This document shows positions 1 through 10,374 of a stretch of 64,000 nt of DNA, in pieces. The position numbers and the translations under genes were made by a program. The DNA lies in the NCBI GenBank assembly GCA_002116315.1, contig KZ107844.1, positions 930,001-994,000 of the forward strand, given 5' to 3'. Below the pieces are notes generated by a model. It saw nothing but the letters and a program-made list of their open reading frames with translations. It was not told where the DNA came from and ran no database searches. Origin of the DNA: Epicoccum nigrum (Eukaryota; Ascomycota; Dothideomycetes; Pleosporales; Didymellaceae). How positions within the stretch are numbered: position 1 is the first letter of the stretch; every line of letters begins with the position of its first letter.

Positions 1-179
1 GATATAGCAGTTTATGAAGGCCCAATGATGTCCGTTCTTCGTGTATGATACTTCGCAGTTTACACGTGCGTGTGGTGGTATTGCGAGCTGTGTGGACCCA
101 GCATTATACTGACGATTACCAGCATACCAACACCAGACTTCTAACAACGATTGTCAGCGGATAAACAACAAACAGCAAC
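1..179. other. Upstream flank of the SDR gene
   Basis: This is short non-coding sequence at the window edge. The start codon at 180 sits in an A-rich leader (aacagcaacATG), a favourable context for a fungal start. No other feature is visible. Confidence 0.5.
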
Positions 180-977
180 ATGTCTGATCAAAGGAAATAC
201 TCGAACAAGCTCGAAGGCTCGCGGGTCCTTATCATCGGAGGATCTTCTGGCATTGGTTACAGTACCGCCGAAGCCTGCCTGGAGTATGGTACTCTTGTTA
301 CAATAGCGTCGTCGAATGTATCCAGGGTAGAGACTGCTGTTTCGAAGCTGCAGTCATCCTATCCGTCCGTCAGATCAAGGGTTCATGGTCTGGCAGTAGA
401 CCTTTCCAAGCCTGATACGTTGGAATCGGAGTTGAAGACCCTCTTCGAACAAACCGTCAAAGGCATGGGTGGCGACAAGCTGGATCATGTCATCTTCACG
501 GCCGGCGATGCACTCGCTACGATGAAGCTTGCAGACATGACAATGGAGAGCATCCTTGCAGCCGGACAAATACGGTTCTTCGCTCCCCTCCTGGCTGCGA
601 AGTTCATTCCTCAGTACGTCAAGAACTCTCATAAGAGCAGCTACATCATCTGCACCGGTAGCATTAGCGAGCGGCCCATGCCCAACTGGAGCGTCATCGG
701 TTCTTTTGCAGGAGGCCATCATGCTATGGTTAGGAATTTGGCACTGGATATGAAGCCACTCAGGGTCAACGGTGTCAGTCCGGGTGTGGTCGATACCGAG
801 CTTTGGAAGATGCCTCGGGAAGAGAAGGATCAGCTGATGGAGCAGATGAGCAAGAAGATGGCAACGGGGACGCCAGGAAGGCCTGAGTGGGTGGCTGAGA
901 GTTTCTTGAGCATTATGAGGGACTACAACATGGATGGCGCTATGATCAGAACTGATGGAGGCGGTCTATTCATGTAA
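180..977 (+). CDS. Atypical short-chain dehydrogenase/reductase (SDR) family protein
   Basis: This is a single-exon gene of 265 residues, the usual length of a classical SDR. The Rossmann dinucleotide-binding loop GGSSGIG is at residues 20-26. The segment HVIFTAGDAL (103-112) matches the NNAG region, and VNGVSPGVVDTELW (196-209) matches the conserved proline-glycine segment after the active site. A serine at about 161 fits the catalytic Ser. The YxxxK catalytic pair is absent: the aligned stretch is FAGGHHAMVRNLALDM from 176, with Phe at the Tyr position and His at the Lys position. Fungi have a related SDR group that keeps the fold but lacks the lysine; here the Tyr is also replaced. The protein probably binds NAD(P)(H) in the cytosol. 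Its substrate is unknown, and ordinary SDR redox chemistry may be lost. The neighbouring kinase is convergent 1.56 kb away and gives no clue to function. Confidence 0.85.
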   Translation: MSDQRKYSNKLEGSRVLIIGGSSGIGYSTAEACLEYGTLVTIASSNVSRVETAVSKLQSSYPSVRSRVHGLAVDLSKPDTLESELKTLFEQTVKGMGGDKLDHVIFTAGDALATMKLADMTMESILAAGQIRFFAPLLAAKFIPQYVKNSHKSSYIICTGSISERPMPNWSVIGSFAGGHHAMVRNLALDMKPLRVNGVSPGVVDTELWKMPREEKDQLMEQMSKKMATGTPGRPEWVAESFLSIMRDYNMDGAMIRTDGGGLFM

Positions 978-2541
978 AGTTAGGGTATAACACGATTTTG
1001 GGGTACAATACGATCGTACGTGTACTCCTGCTGCATCAGTGTTGCGATATTCTGTTGTTTCACAGGTGACTGTAGCCGTTAGTCGCTGACCCCCACATAT
1101 TGCAAGCTAGCTTCTACTGACATGTCTATAAGCCGGGACAGGTCCTTGCCAAAAGAAGCTCTTCGTCACCAGATCTTGACGCAGAATAAGCACTGCAGAT
1201 CTGAGCTTGTCACAGCAGGTGTGCAGCAAGAAGGCCGTGCACATGTGAATGTGATTGGACGCTCACAAACATCGGTCAGTGGGCAGAGTTGGTGTAAGGT
1301 GAGAATCATCAGGCAGTTTGGTATGTCACGGTTCGAATACTGAGTAGTTGTTCAGGCCTTGTATCAGATACATCGTCGAGAAGGGTCCCGGATTGATTAC
1401 GAGGTAAATGCATTTTGCCTTGATCAGTATTTGCATACTTGATGGATCGAAATCGACATGCATATGGCATATGATATACGACGTTGGGCTGTCATGCGAT
1501 CAGCTGCCTAGCGGCCTTACCAATGCATGCAACCAACCCGTCTGACAGGTTACACGTTTCTGCCGTATGGTACCTATGGCTGTTCTTGCTGTCCCGATCC
1601 TGTCAGCATACACGATACGGAATACGAAGCAGCGCACTGCCAAGCTAAATTCACCCGGTGCGCGGGTATGACCCCGCAATCCTACGCTCAAACGGAGCAT
1701 GTACCGAGCGACCCTCCGATCGCACGCCGAGAACCTCCCTGGGCCATCCAAACCCCACGTTGCACCTGAGACTCACCTCCTTCGCTCATGTACTCTATGC
1801 ATCGCGCCAGCTTCCCTGCTTCGATCGAAGCAACGCACCCCAGACTGCCACAGTGCGCTGCTCGCATCACACCGTGGTCCCCGTAAACCCAACAAATCCA
1901 ATGTTTGTTGATATCAGCGGGACCAGTAGCCGATGCGATGTGTGATAGGAAGGCCAAGCTCACTAGACGATAAATTTACAAATCGTGACCAAAGTTTGGG
2001 TTCTGCGGACCGTTTGCGATGTCGCAATTGCTGCCGCGACAGTCTGTGCCTGACACTTGCTTGCCGTTGTTGCGTCACTTGAATTGCGGTATGGACTCTG
2101 GTCTATACGCAAGGAAGCAAGTGGCATGATTTCCCAAGGGCATTATCTCGCTTCACTGCTCGGCGCCATGCCGGTCCTAGGGACGATCGGGGAGGTGCAG
2201 GTTTCGATTACCAGTATCGGAGTGGTAATCCGTTCACCAAGACCTTCAGACTCTAGCGTGTAGACTAATGATAGAACGTTCAATGAACGGGATGGATGTT
2301 AGCAGCACCAAGACATGCAGGCTCAAACGGTGGCTCCATCTTTGTCAAAAGCCTGAAATTACGTTGTAATTCTTCTGAGGTTGCCAACTTGACAGCGAGC
2401 TGTCGACGACTCTTTACGATATCAGATTATGACAAGCCGTAGCAGAACAAATAACAAAAGATTCCCACCTTTTGATCCCGCTATGCTGCGCTAATTCAGT
2501 CGCTGATATAAACAATAAGATACAATGAGGATTGGGAAGTA
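978..2541. other. Intergenic region between convergent genes
   Basis: This holds 1.56 kb between the SDR stop and the end of the kinase gene. Only short overlapping reading frames in several phases are present, with no family motif and no convincing splice-site chain. I see no RNA gene or repeat in it. Confidence 0.5.
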
Positions 2542-4743
2542 TCAAGCCTCGCCAGAGTCGAGAATGTGAATGCGAGACTTATGCTCAGGTTTGGGTGGTA
2601 TATGATGGTGGAGTGGTTTCTTTGGCGAAGACTTCCCATACGCTGAGCGAGGTCTTGACCCATCTGAACAACAAGTTGGATCTTCGAAACCCTCGCAACA
2701 ACAACAGTCGATATTTCGAATGAGACTAGTGTTAAGTACCTCGCGGATGGTGATACGTTTCTTGGGTATAGGGTGCAGCATCTTAAGTACGAGATGCCTC
2801 ATTGCCGGACCTTCAATCATATTGAAGAGTTTACCGCATTTGGGATAGCCGTCGGGGCCTTCGAATAACTCGCCCTCTGGGTGCTCCTTCAGCCAGTCTT
2901 GCCAGCCTCGCTTGAACCTAGCGTAGTACTCGAACTCTGACTTCGCAGCCTGCCATGGACATCCACCAAAGGTCATCGTGATGTACACAATAGCACATGA
3001 CCAGACATCCAGAGGACGAGGATCGTACTCGCCCCGTTTGGCAAGCACTTCAGGAGCAATGTAGGGCAGACTGCCGCAGATACCAGGAGACGATAGCCGA
3101 ACGGCTCCCATATTCTTTCCACACTGGCCCCCTGATGCACGAAGACCTGGATGCTCGCCACTGAAAACCTCAGCAACACCAAAATCAGAAATTTTGAGAT
3201 GTCCATTCTTGTCCAACAGAAGGTTCTCAAGCTTAATGTCTCGATGAGCGATACCGTGACTGTGCAAGTAGTCCACGCCACGTAACAGCTGCTTGAAGAA
3301 GCACAGGCGGTCTTCGCGACTGTAGAACCCTTCTACACCACCAGCGAACAATCTCCGTTCGACCAGGGAGTAGATCTCGCCATGGGTGCAATACTCCATG
3401 ACGTGATTCCAGCGACCGCGATGCGTGCACAAACGCAAAGTCTCGACAATGTTTGGATGATGCAGACTCTTAGCGATGCTGTATTCAGACTTGATCTTCA
3501 TGATGTAGTCTTCCTCTGTCTCTTCAGGGTTCCTTTCGCGGAAGATCTTGACAGCAACGAGTTGTTCGTCTTTCGACACGCCACGACGAGCCATGATTCG
3601 AACTTCAGCTGTCGCGCCTTTGCCCAGCACCCTTCCCCGTTTGCCAGGCATAAGACTCGAACTCCTGAATTCCTTGTCTAGCTCGCACTGCTCTATGACG
3701 AAGTCACTTGGGAGGTTGAGACTGAGCCGGCGAGCCTTCATGCCCACGCCCTTCTCTGGAGGCTTGGAGAAAGTGTTCAACATTCCAGCTGTAGGCTTCT
3801 CATCGTCTGTCCCAAGTTGCGGCACATGATCTGTGCTTGCTGACCGCCTTCTTGGCCATGCATGTCTCCTACTGGTAGACTCCTTATCGGCCCAGGTGAC
3901 ACTGGGTTTTGCAGCATTCATGTTCGACAATGCAGTAGAGGACATGTGTTTTCTCTCAAGCTGAGTCTTTCTGTCTTCTTCTTCTTTTGAGTTGGTAGTA
4001 GACGGTGAGTCGGTTTCCAGTGGCGGGGTAGCTGCTCGCGAAGATCTTGGGGGACTCCTAGAAAGGGAGAAAGAGCTCAGTCTTCTGGTATTCTTGGCAG
4101 CATTCATTGTCAGATGCTCTGTGTCAACGACGTCTCCAACTGTTATTGGGTCCGTTGTGGGACAGGTCTTGATCTTGACCTCTGGAGGCAGGCGAGCGTT
4201 GTGCATGTCTGGGTCGGGTTCCTTGGCGTCTTCTTTAGGGGTATTTCGTCGATGCAGCTTGCTCTTGACAAAGGACCCAACGCGTCGCCCAAGACCTCGT
4301 TTGGTACTGTGTGACGGCTTCTGAGGCTGAGTCGTGTCGTTCGTTCCTGCATCTGCTGACTTCCTTTCGACTATCTCATCCTGAATGGTAGGCCATATGC
4401 TGACAGGGGCCTTTGGTGTTGCAAAGTCGTCGTCTATATGCTCACTAGTGCGAAATGGATGCGAGAAGACACTCTCGCTGGTGTGGCTGGTCGGTGTGAG
4501 CGGCTCGGCGCACTCACTTGCGGAACGGATACTTTCATCCTCCTCTTCGATAGCATGATGGAATTCTACTATTCGAGAACCTCGACGTTGTAGGTGCTGA
4601 GGCAAGAAATGGTCGTTCTGGGAGGACTGTGTTACGATTGACAGCTCTGCGTCATGTGTAGACATGGCGATAAGAGCAGAAGGTTTGCGTAGGGGACGTC
4701 GCTGGCTTGGGGACCATATGTGTGGGCTGGACACTAGGTGCAA
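2542..4743 (-). CDS. HAL4/SAT4-type serine/threonine protein kinase
   Basis: The gene is an intronless 733-codon frame. The first 360 residues are low-complexity, Ser/Thr- and charge-rich. The kinase domain begins near residue 370 with a glycine loop (GKGATAEV), followed by the VAIK-type lysine in VAVKIF, the catalytic loop HRDIKLEN (500-507), DFG (520-522) and an APE motif (YIAPEVL). The long spacer between DFG and APE, the GGCPW segment and the HxHxPP-like tail (LHHHIPPK) are hallmarks of the fungal HAL4/HAL5/SAT4/HRK1 group. In yeast these kinases control potassium uptake and plasma-membrane transporter stability; the same role here is inference. Just after the kinase domain is a Cys-rich run with six cysteines in 14 residues (DCCCCEGFEDPTCC). 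A second in-frame ATG at 4665 gives a start at MSTHDAELS and is a plausible alternative, because the first 26 residues look less typical. Confidence 0.9.
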   Translation of the reverse strand: MHLVSSPHIWSPSQRRPLRKPSALIAMSTHDAELSIVTQSSQNDHFLPQHLQRRGSRIVEFHHAIEEEDESIRSASECAEPLTPTSHTSESVFSHPFRTSEHIDDDFATPKAPVSIWPTIQDEIVERKSADAGTNDTTQPQKPSHSTKRGLGRRVGSFVKSKLHRRNTPKEDAKEPDPDMHNARLPPEVKIKTCPTTDPITVGDVVDTEHLTMNAAKNTRRLSSFSLSRSPPRSSRAATPPLETDSPSTTNSKEEEDRKTQLERKHMSSTALSNMNAAKPSVTWADKESTSRRHAWPRRRSASTDHVPQLGTDDEKPTAGMLNTFSKPPEKGVGMKARRLSLNLPSDFVIEQCELDKEFRSSSLMPGKRGRVLGKGATAEVRIMARRGVSKDEQLVAVKIFRERNPEETEEDYIMKIKSEYSIAKSLHHPNIVETLRLCTHRGRWNHVMEYCTHGEIYSLVERRLFAGGVEGFYSREDRLCFFKQLLRGVDYLHSHGIAHRDIKLENLLLDKNGHLKISDFGVAEVFSGEHPGLRASGGQCGKNMGAVRLSSPGICGSLPYIAPEVLAKRGEYDPRPLDVWSCAIVYITMTFGGCPWQAAKSEFEYYARFKRGWQDWLKEHPEGELFEGPDGYPKCGKLFNMIEGPAMRHLVLKMLHPIPKKRITIREVLNTSLIRNIDCCCCEGFEDPTCCSDGSRPRSAYGKSSPKKPLHHHIPPKPEHKSRIHILDSGEA

Positions 4744-7700
4744 CTGTCTGCAGACGTGTCGGTAGTATACACGGTCAGGCTCTCTGTAGTGAGCTCGGTT
4801 GGTGGTATGCTACTGCGAGAGGGCGGCTGGGAGTCGAGCGTGAGAGAGCAGATAGAACAACCAACTTAGGATGCGCCATCCAAGAAGAGGTGCTGTAAGT
4901 TGAAAGCAGTAGGAATAAGCGTGAAGGTATCAGTTCTTTCACTCGTGAACAGGTGCAATGTCTAGCTTGGTTTTGGAAGTGAAACAACAACGGAGGGGTC
5001 CATCTAGTATAAACCTGACGGCAGTGACGTCCACTGGTTCGCTTCTCGCTTCAAGTGTGGGTCGAAGGATTTCGGAAAACCTGCGGCGATGGCGGAACGG
5101 CGGAGAGTCTTTTGGACTACCTCTGAGCCTACCAGAATGATAGTCGATAAAAGATGCGAATAGAGCGCTAGAATGCGGGTCCCTCACCAGGGATCGCAGC
5201 AGATATGTACGTCCCAGGATCATGGCAGACACTGCAGCCCGCGAAGAAACCCAAGCCGAACTAGGTACGCTAGCAGTACCCCCTGCAATTGGACCCCCAC
5301 AGCTCGAGCGCACCTTATGATCGGACGCAGCTCCTGTGTGAGCGCCGAACCTCAGAGGCGTCTCTCAGACACCCGTCTGGCGGGAGCACTCGCATCGGCG
5401 CAAGGTGTGTGTTGATTGAGGTTGCACTCAGCCGATCCTCAAGTGCTTGGCCTAACTCAAATTAATGTGTGCTTCCTGCAGTATCTGAGCAATGCAACGA
5501 CGCTTCTGATTCACATCACAAGCATCATCTGCTTGCCGTCCTTGTTCGGCACGGAATCGGTGAGGAACCCTAAAGGCTCGAAAGCTCTGGAGGCGGGAAC
5601 TGTCTCTTGACCTGCTTTGGTGACGGTCAGCGCCAGCACCTGCAGGATGTCTTATGGGTTGCCCGATACGTATAAATCCCGCAAGCGCTTTTGAACCTCA
5701 GTTTTGTGGCATGCTGCGGGGCAGCCAATCTTACAATCCAGACATACTCACACAGCAATGTTAACCTAACATTTGACTTGTTGCGATATAGGGGCCATGC
5801 GCAAAGATTCTTAAACTTCAAGGGTTCTCTGCCCAATCTTACGAAAGCGATGGCACGTAAGTTACCGCCAAGATCCAATGCACAACATCCGTGGGGGCGG
5901 ATCGGCGCTTTTAACCCCCGCAGACTCCAAGACCAATCGTTGCAACCTTAGAAGTCACACGAGGTCACCATTTACACTATGTAAGTGCCTCGTTGGATAA
6001 AGTGTAAAGCAATAAGAATACTGCCAGCAGTGCTTCTACATCTTCCGAGTGGTGGGATTACTTAGCCGCTTGAGAATGGCAGGCGCCTGAAGACAAGCGG
6101 TCTCGGACCTCACGAAGCTGGAGATGTGATCAGCAGTGGGTGCCAATATGCACCTCCTTGGAGACTCTGGTCTTTTGGAAACCACGTATGTACAATTCTT
6201 TGACGTCCTGACGCCTCTTTGACCAATTACTCACGTATTTACTGTGGACACAGCGACCCAGACGGAGATTCAAAGAGGCTCGTGCATTGTGGGGTGGAAC
6301 ATCGGTGATGTCGAATGTCGGACGCGGGCAAGCGTGCCGCAACTGAAACCTTTGCGCGGCCAAGAGCACAATCTACGTTGTGCATCATGGATGTATCCTA
6401 TTTCTGCCGACTACTTTTAGTGAGTGATTTCCTGCGGCGGCCCTCCCATCATTTGGGCATCTGGTGCTAACATCGATACTATCTGCACACCGGATTAGAG
6501 TGTTCTCAAGTCCATTCCTCCCTGGCAGCGTCCATCGGGACTCTTGGCATCTTGGCCATATTGCAGCCGAGACAGCTTGCGGTTTACCAACTGCACTTCT
6601 GAGACTGTTAACGCTGCTCAGGGGAACGACCGCAACAATCTCATGCCGCGGACTTGTGCAGTCTTTTTCACCAAAACACCTTCGGTGTAAAGTCGATCGC
6701 TAGACGCACCGAGGGCCGGTGGCAAGCTTGGCAATACACTGCTTTTTGGAGTGAACTTGGCAACTCAGTGGAATTCTAGGCACATCAGGTCGTCATGTTC
6801 CGCGCTTGGCAAACATCAAAGATTCCTGTCGTACTTCCTACGTGGTCACTTCAACGGTTTCATCAAGCCCATTGGTGACTCTGTGCAGCAATGACTTCCT
6901 TGTCGTTCTGCAGAAAAACGCCAGAATAAGCAAGCTGGTTACGTGGCACATCAATTCGAATGGACACACGTATCGAGTTCACACGAATCCTAGTCAGACG
7001 CGTATGTTGAGAACATGCGACTTTTCGCAGTATCGGCACCCGTCTTTGTGCTCACTGGTGAGGCTGTAGTAATAACACATCGGGTTTGACCAAAACTGGT
7101 CTTACCTACAAAGCAAAGCTAAGAGGACTGTCCATCCTTGCTTGTCGTACATAAGATTCGATCAAGCGCATTAAGGTTCCGTCTCCACCGATATCGTTTC
7201 GCAGTCAATGTCACTTTGCTTGATGCATCATACAGGAGTCTCATGCCAAGGAGGCAGATCACCTTGGCGGAGGAGGTCGTGTGTTGATCAAAACGCCTTT
7301 GTGAAAGATCGACCACGTACGTGGATTGCTAACAACGCGTCCTCATACTGCCTCATCCTGAGGGATGTGGGTTGCTAGAAACCCCCACGGCACCAACGAC
7401 CACCAACCACGTTCTCGATTTCGCAAGTACGACAGCTCTGGTGATCTCCCGCACACCCTCGGACTGGACAAGGCGATCACAAGGCGCGAATTAATGATCA
7501 AGGCGCGAATTAATGATCAAGGCGCGTTGAGCAACCTATCAATGCGGAGTATGAGTAAACCCGAAGCTCAATGAGGACGACAATATGTAGAGCAATTAAT
7601 GTAGAATGATTGTCGTATCATAATAGGCCTTTCGTCTGCAGTCCGGCCCCACTCACGCGGATGAGAGCGCATCTGTTCTGATCCCTGAATTATTGTGAAT

Positions 7701-9140
7701 ACAGGACGTCTTGGTAAACGTATGCTTTGCGTAACTACACAGCGCCTGATCTTGACTGGAGACTTTCGGAGATCCACGGCTGTAGTGGCTTCACATTCAG
7801 AAGAGAGATTAGCCTTTCTTGGATAAGAGAAAGGAAATCTCTTAAATGTCTTACATACAGGAAAAATTTGACGCTACGAAAGACAGAACGATGACCAGTA
7901 AACGCTGTGGATGAGATTGGTCTTGAAGTCTTGAGACTTACAGATACAGATAGTACATGCTGTTCGTAATCCAGCGTGCGTTCGAGAGGCACAGACGCCT
8001 GAACAAGATCCGCACACTCACTCAAAGCACCGCCTTACCTCGCTCCTTGCTACGAAGTAGATACAAGGCAACCCGTCATCTACGCAGTCCATCCGCTCGT
8101 GCCATCGTGGGCATTTTGATCCATATCACAAATTGGTATCGAGGACCTTCCTGGCATCTGGGTACAGTATAAGTCAGCTTTTGTGTGATGCTTGAAGGCG
8201 CATTGTCCAGCATTGATATTATACTCCCATCTGCAGCCTGGTAGTTTCAACTAATAGAACGGCCTGCGGGACGCCCTTTTCCTAACAATCCGTACCATAA
8301 GAGTCTGCGTAGTCATTGAGTCATTCATAGACTGATGCATGGCTGATGCTCAAAAGGCTGAGTCATTTTGGTCATCCACTGATGACATCAACAAAATAGC
8401 TGACCCTACAACGTCTCTCGCCTGACAGTTGCATCAGCTATTATAAAGCACATTCACCACAACGATTGTTGCGCCTGCTTAACAGATCGGCCCCCCCAAA
8501 AATATAGAGGACCGAAACAACCACAGACTTTGGCGTGTGCTCCTCCAAATTGCATTACACAACCTCAGTTCAGATTCGCTGAGGTCCGCGTAAGTTCAGG
8601 CGCGTGGTGGAAAGGGCTTTCCCAGAACAGAAGCTGCCATGAGGTCGAAAGTCGTTCCTGATCGGTCCGCCCCGCGTCTCAGTTATCAAGTAGTTCAGCA
8701 AGGGATGACTCCTTCCCCGTACATCAATCACTTGTCGACAACGCCGTTCGAATGTACCGACAACGCCATTGGACATTCCAACATATCAGATCACCTCTCA
8801 TGGTACTTAAACTTCCGACCCAACATCTCATTTCGCAGCCATGAACTCGTCCTGCGCAATCTTTGGCGGGTCGCTACGCCATCCCAAGCCTCGTCCATAG
8901 CGCCGCTGACTTCTTCTGCCGGGGTCTAACAAATCAGGAAGTACGCCGCAGTCTGGAACTGATGGTCCCCAGTTATACACCGGTATATCTACAGTGCAGA
9001 GAACGTGGCTGTCTTGGAGGCGCGACTATGAACCGTTTCTAGGGCCGCAGCATCTGATCTTGACTTCGAACACGTTCCTCTCAGCTTCTTCCTCGATAAG
9101 CTTGCCATAACTTGCCCTCGACGGCAGTTGTACTCCAGCT
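4744..9140. other. Gene-poor 4.4 kb stretch
   Basis: No protein family, tRNA or transposon is recognisable across this region, on either strand. Reading frames are all short (up to about 124 codons) and lie in shifting phases. A 19-nt tandem repeat lies at 7481-7528. An ATG at 5221 opens a 32-codon frame (MADTAAREETQAELG...) that might be a small first exon, but I could not extend it by splicing. The stretch separates two divergently oriented genes and could hold regulatory DNA, a long leader, non-coding transcription units or decayed sequence. Confidence 0.4.
7481..7528. repeat. Short tandem repeat, 19-nt unit, about 2.5 copies
   Basis: The unit aaggcgcgaattaatgatc occurs at 7481-7499 and again, identical, at 7500-7518. 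A truncated third copy (aaggcgcgtt) follows at 7519-7528. It lies in non-coding sequence. Perfect identity of the two full copies suggests recent slippage. Confidence 0.85.
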
Positions 9141-10215
9141 ATGGCAGATCCCACGTATATAACTGCTACACCAGGGGAATTCTTCTGTCCCGCTGGCGGA
9201 AGATGGTACGTTCCTAGCACCGACCATAAGGGGTTACAGACTCCTAATACCCAGTGATCCCGGTCGATTGCTACCCGAGAGACTTTTCTGACTCTGTCAG
9301 GTACATGTGCGAGGCAGGCACCAAATTCGTCGGTTGCTGCGCTGCGGACCCATGCACGAACGGATGCTTTGGCGATAGTCTTCGTCTAGCAGGTGTCTCG
9401 ACAGCTCTTTACAATCAGTCTCCCGGAGGACCGTGCGGTGGTCAACCCTCGTTCTGAACTTGCGCGCAGGCACCAACCTTTTGGGGATATTGCAATGCTG
9501 GTCGGTCTCGACAACCAGAACACTACGGCAGTATACTTACATACAACAGACCCGTGTATGAACAACTCGACGTGTCCCGAGGGGAAGTTGGAACCTTCGT
9601 ACTGGGATCGACCAGACCCGTATGAGTACTTCAAGGCCTTGAACATCCTGCTAGCCTCAAACACCACGTCACCAGATAACGGCTCTAAGCCCTCGGGCGC
9701 CGTGATTGCAGGTGCCGTGGTAGGTAGCCTGGGTTCTATAGCCATCGTCATAGTTGCAGTCTTTCTCTTTTGGTGAGGGAAGAAGCATGTCCAGAAGCGG
9801 ACAGGCAGTGGTTCCGCATCTGCGATGAAAGAAAACAACCCCGTTGGAGGACTGGCATCACCAATGTCAGGTGCGCATCGCCTCTTTCTACAGTTTGACC
9901 GAAGGCATCGCTGACTTTCACAAAGCTCCTCCGACATACTCTCCTGCGCAGCAAATATGGGCTCACAGCCAAACCGAGGTGGTCGGAGAAGACTCAAAAG
10001 ATTCCTTGGGCAGCCCGTTTACCGAAGTGGAGTCCAAGTCCTCGCCTGATCGTATCGCGGAGCTCCCTGCAGGCTTTGACGCAAAGGAACTCGATGCGAC
10101 TGATGTCACTCCTAAGCCACCGCAGACCGAGTTGGGTGTTGTTGTGGGAGAACCGGCCAGCGATTTGGGTGAAAAGACGCCCTTCGAGCCGCGGACAAGT
10201 ACTGAGAGGCATTAG
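9141..10215 (+). pseudogene. Cysteine-rich single-pass membrane protein gene interrupted by two in-frame TGA codons
   Basis: The best four-exon reading is 9141-9205, 9301-9500, 9550-9870 and 9926-10215. All phases agree and it totals 292 codons. The donors are GTACGT, GTCGGT and GTGCGC. CTGAC or CTTAC branch motifs precede each acceptor. The protein begins MADPTYITATPGEFFCPAGG, followed by two cysteine modules of a fungal family: one with GTKFVGCC..DPCTNGC, the other with APTFWGYCN.DPCMNNSTCPEG. Then come Asn-rich glycosylation sequons, one transmembrane helix (SGAVIAGAVVGSLG onward, ending FLFW) and a cytoplasmic tail with APPTYSP. A TGA at 9455-9457 replaces the aromatic residue expected in an F-[YW]-TC motif. 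A second TGA at 9774-9776 falls right after the membrane helix, where a basic residue is expected. The second could instead be hidden in an alternative intron, 9773-9893, with donor GTGAGG. The first cannot easily be spliced out. The gene is therefore probably a young pseudogene, unless TGA is read through or a base is wrong. Confidence 0.65.
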
Positions 10216-10374
10216 TACTGGGTAAGACAGCTTCGGCTATTGGGAGGATAGTCACATTGGCTGCGACTATGGCGCCTGGATAGTGTACATCATACTGTCG
10301 TTTCTGCACCGCACATGATCCTGTGCAACACACGATCTATGCTACAAAAGTCTTTCCACATCCATCTGCACTCT
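10216..10374. other. Short convergent intergenic spacer
   Basis: This is 159 bp between two gene 3' ends, presumably carrying both polyadenylation regions. No distinct motif is called. Confidence 0.4.

Noticed and set aside
1318..1345. tRNA B-box-like sequence (ggttcgaatac)
   Set aside because: No matching A box or acceptor stem could be folded around it.
5221..5319. Short frame beginning MADTAAREETQAELG
   Set aside because: Looks protein-like at first, but the only splice I could propose (38 nt intron) is too short and the extended frame ends without a domain.
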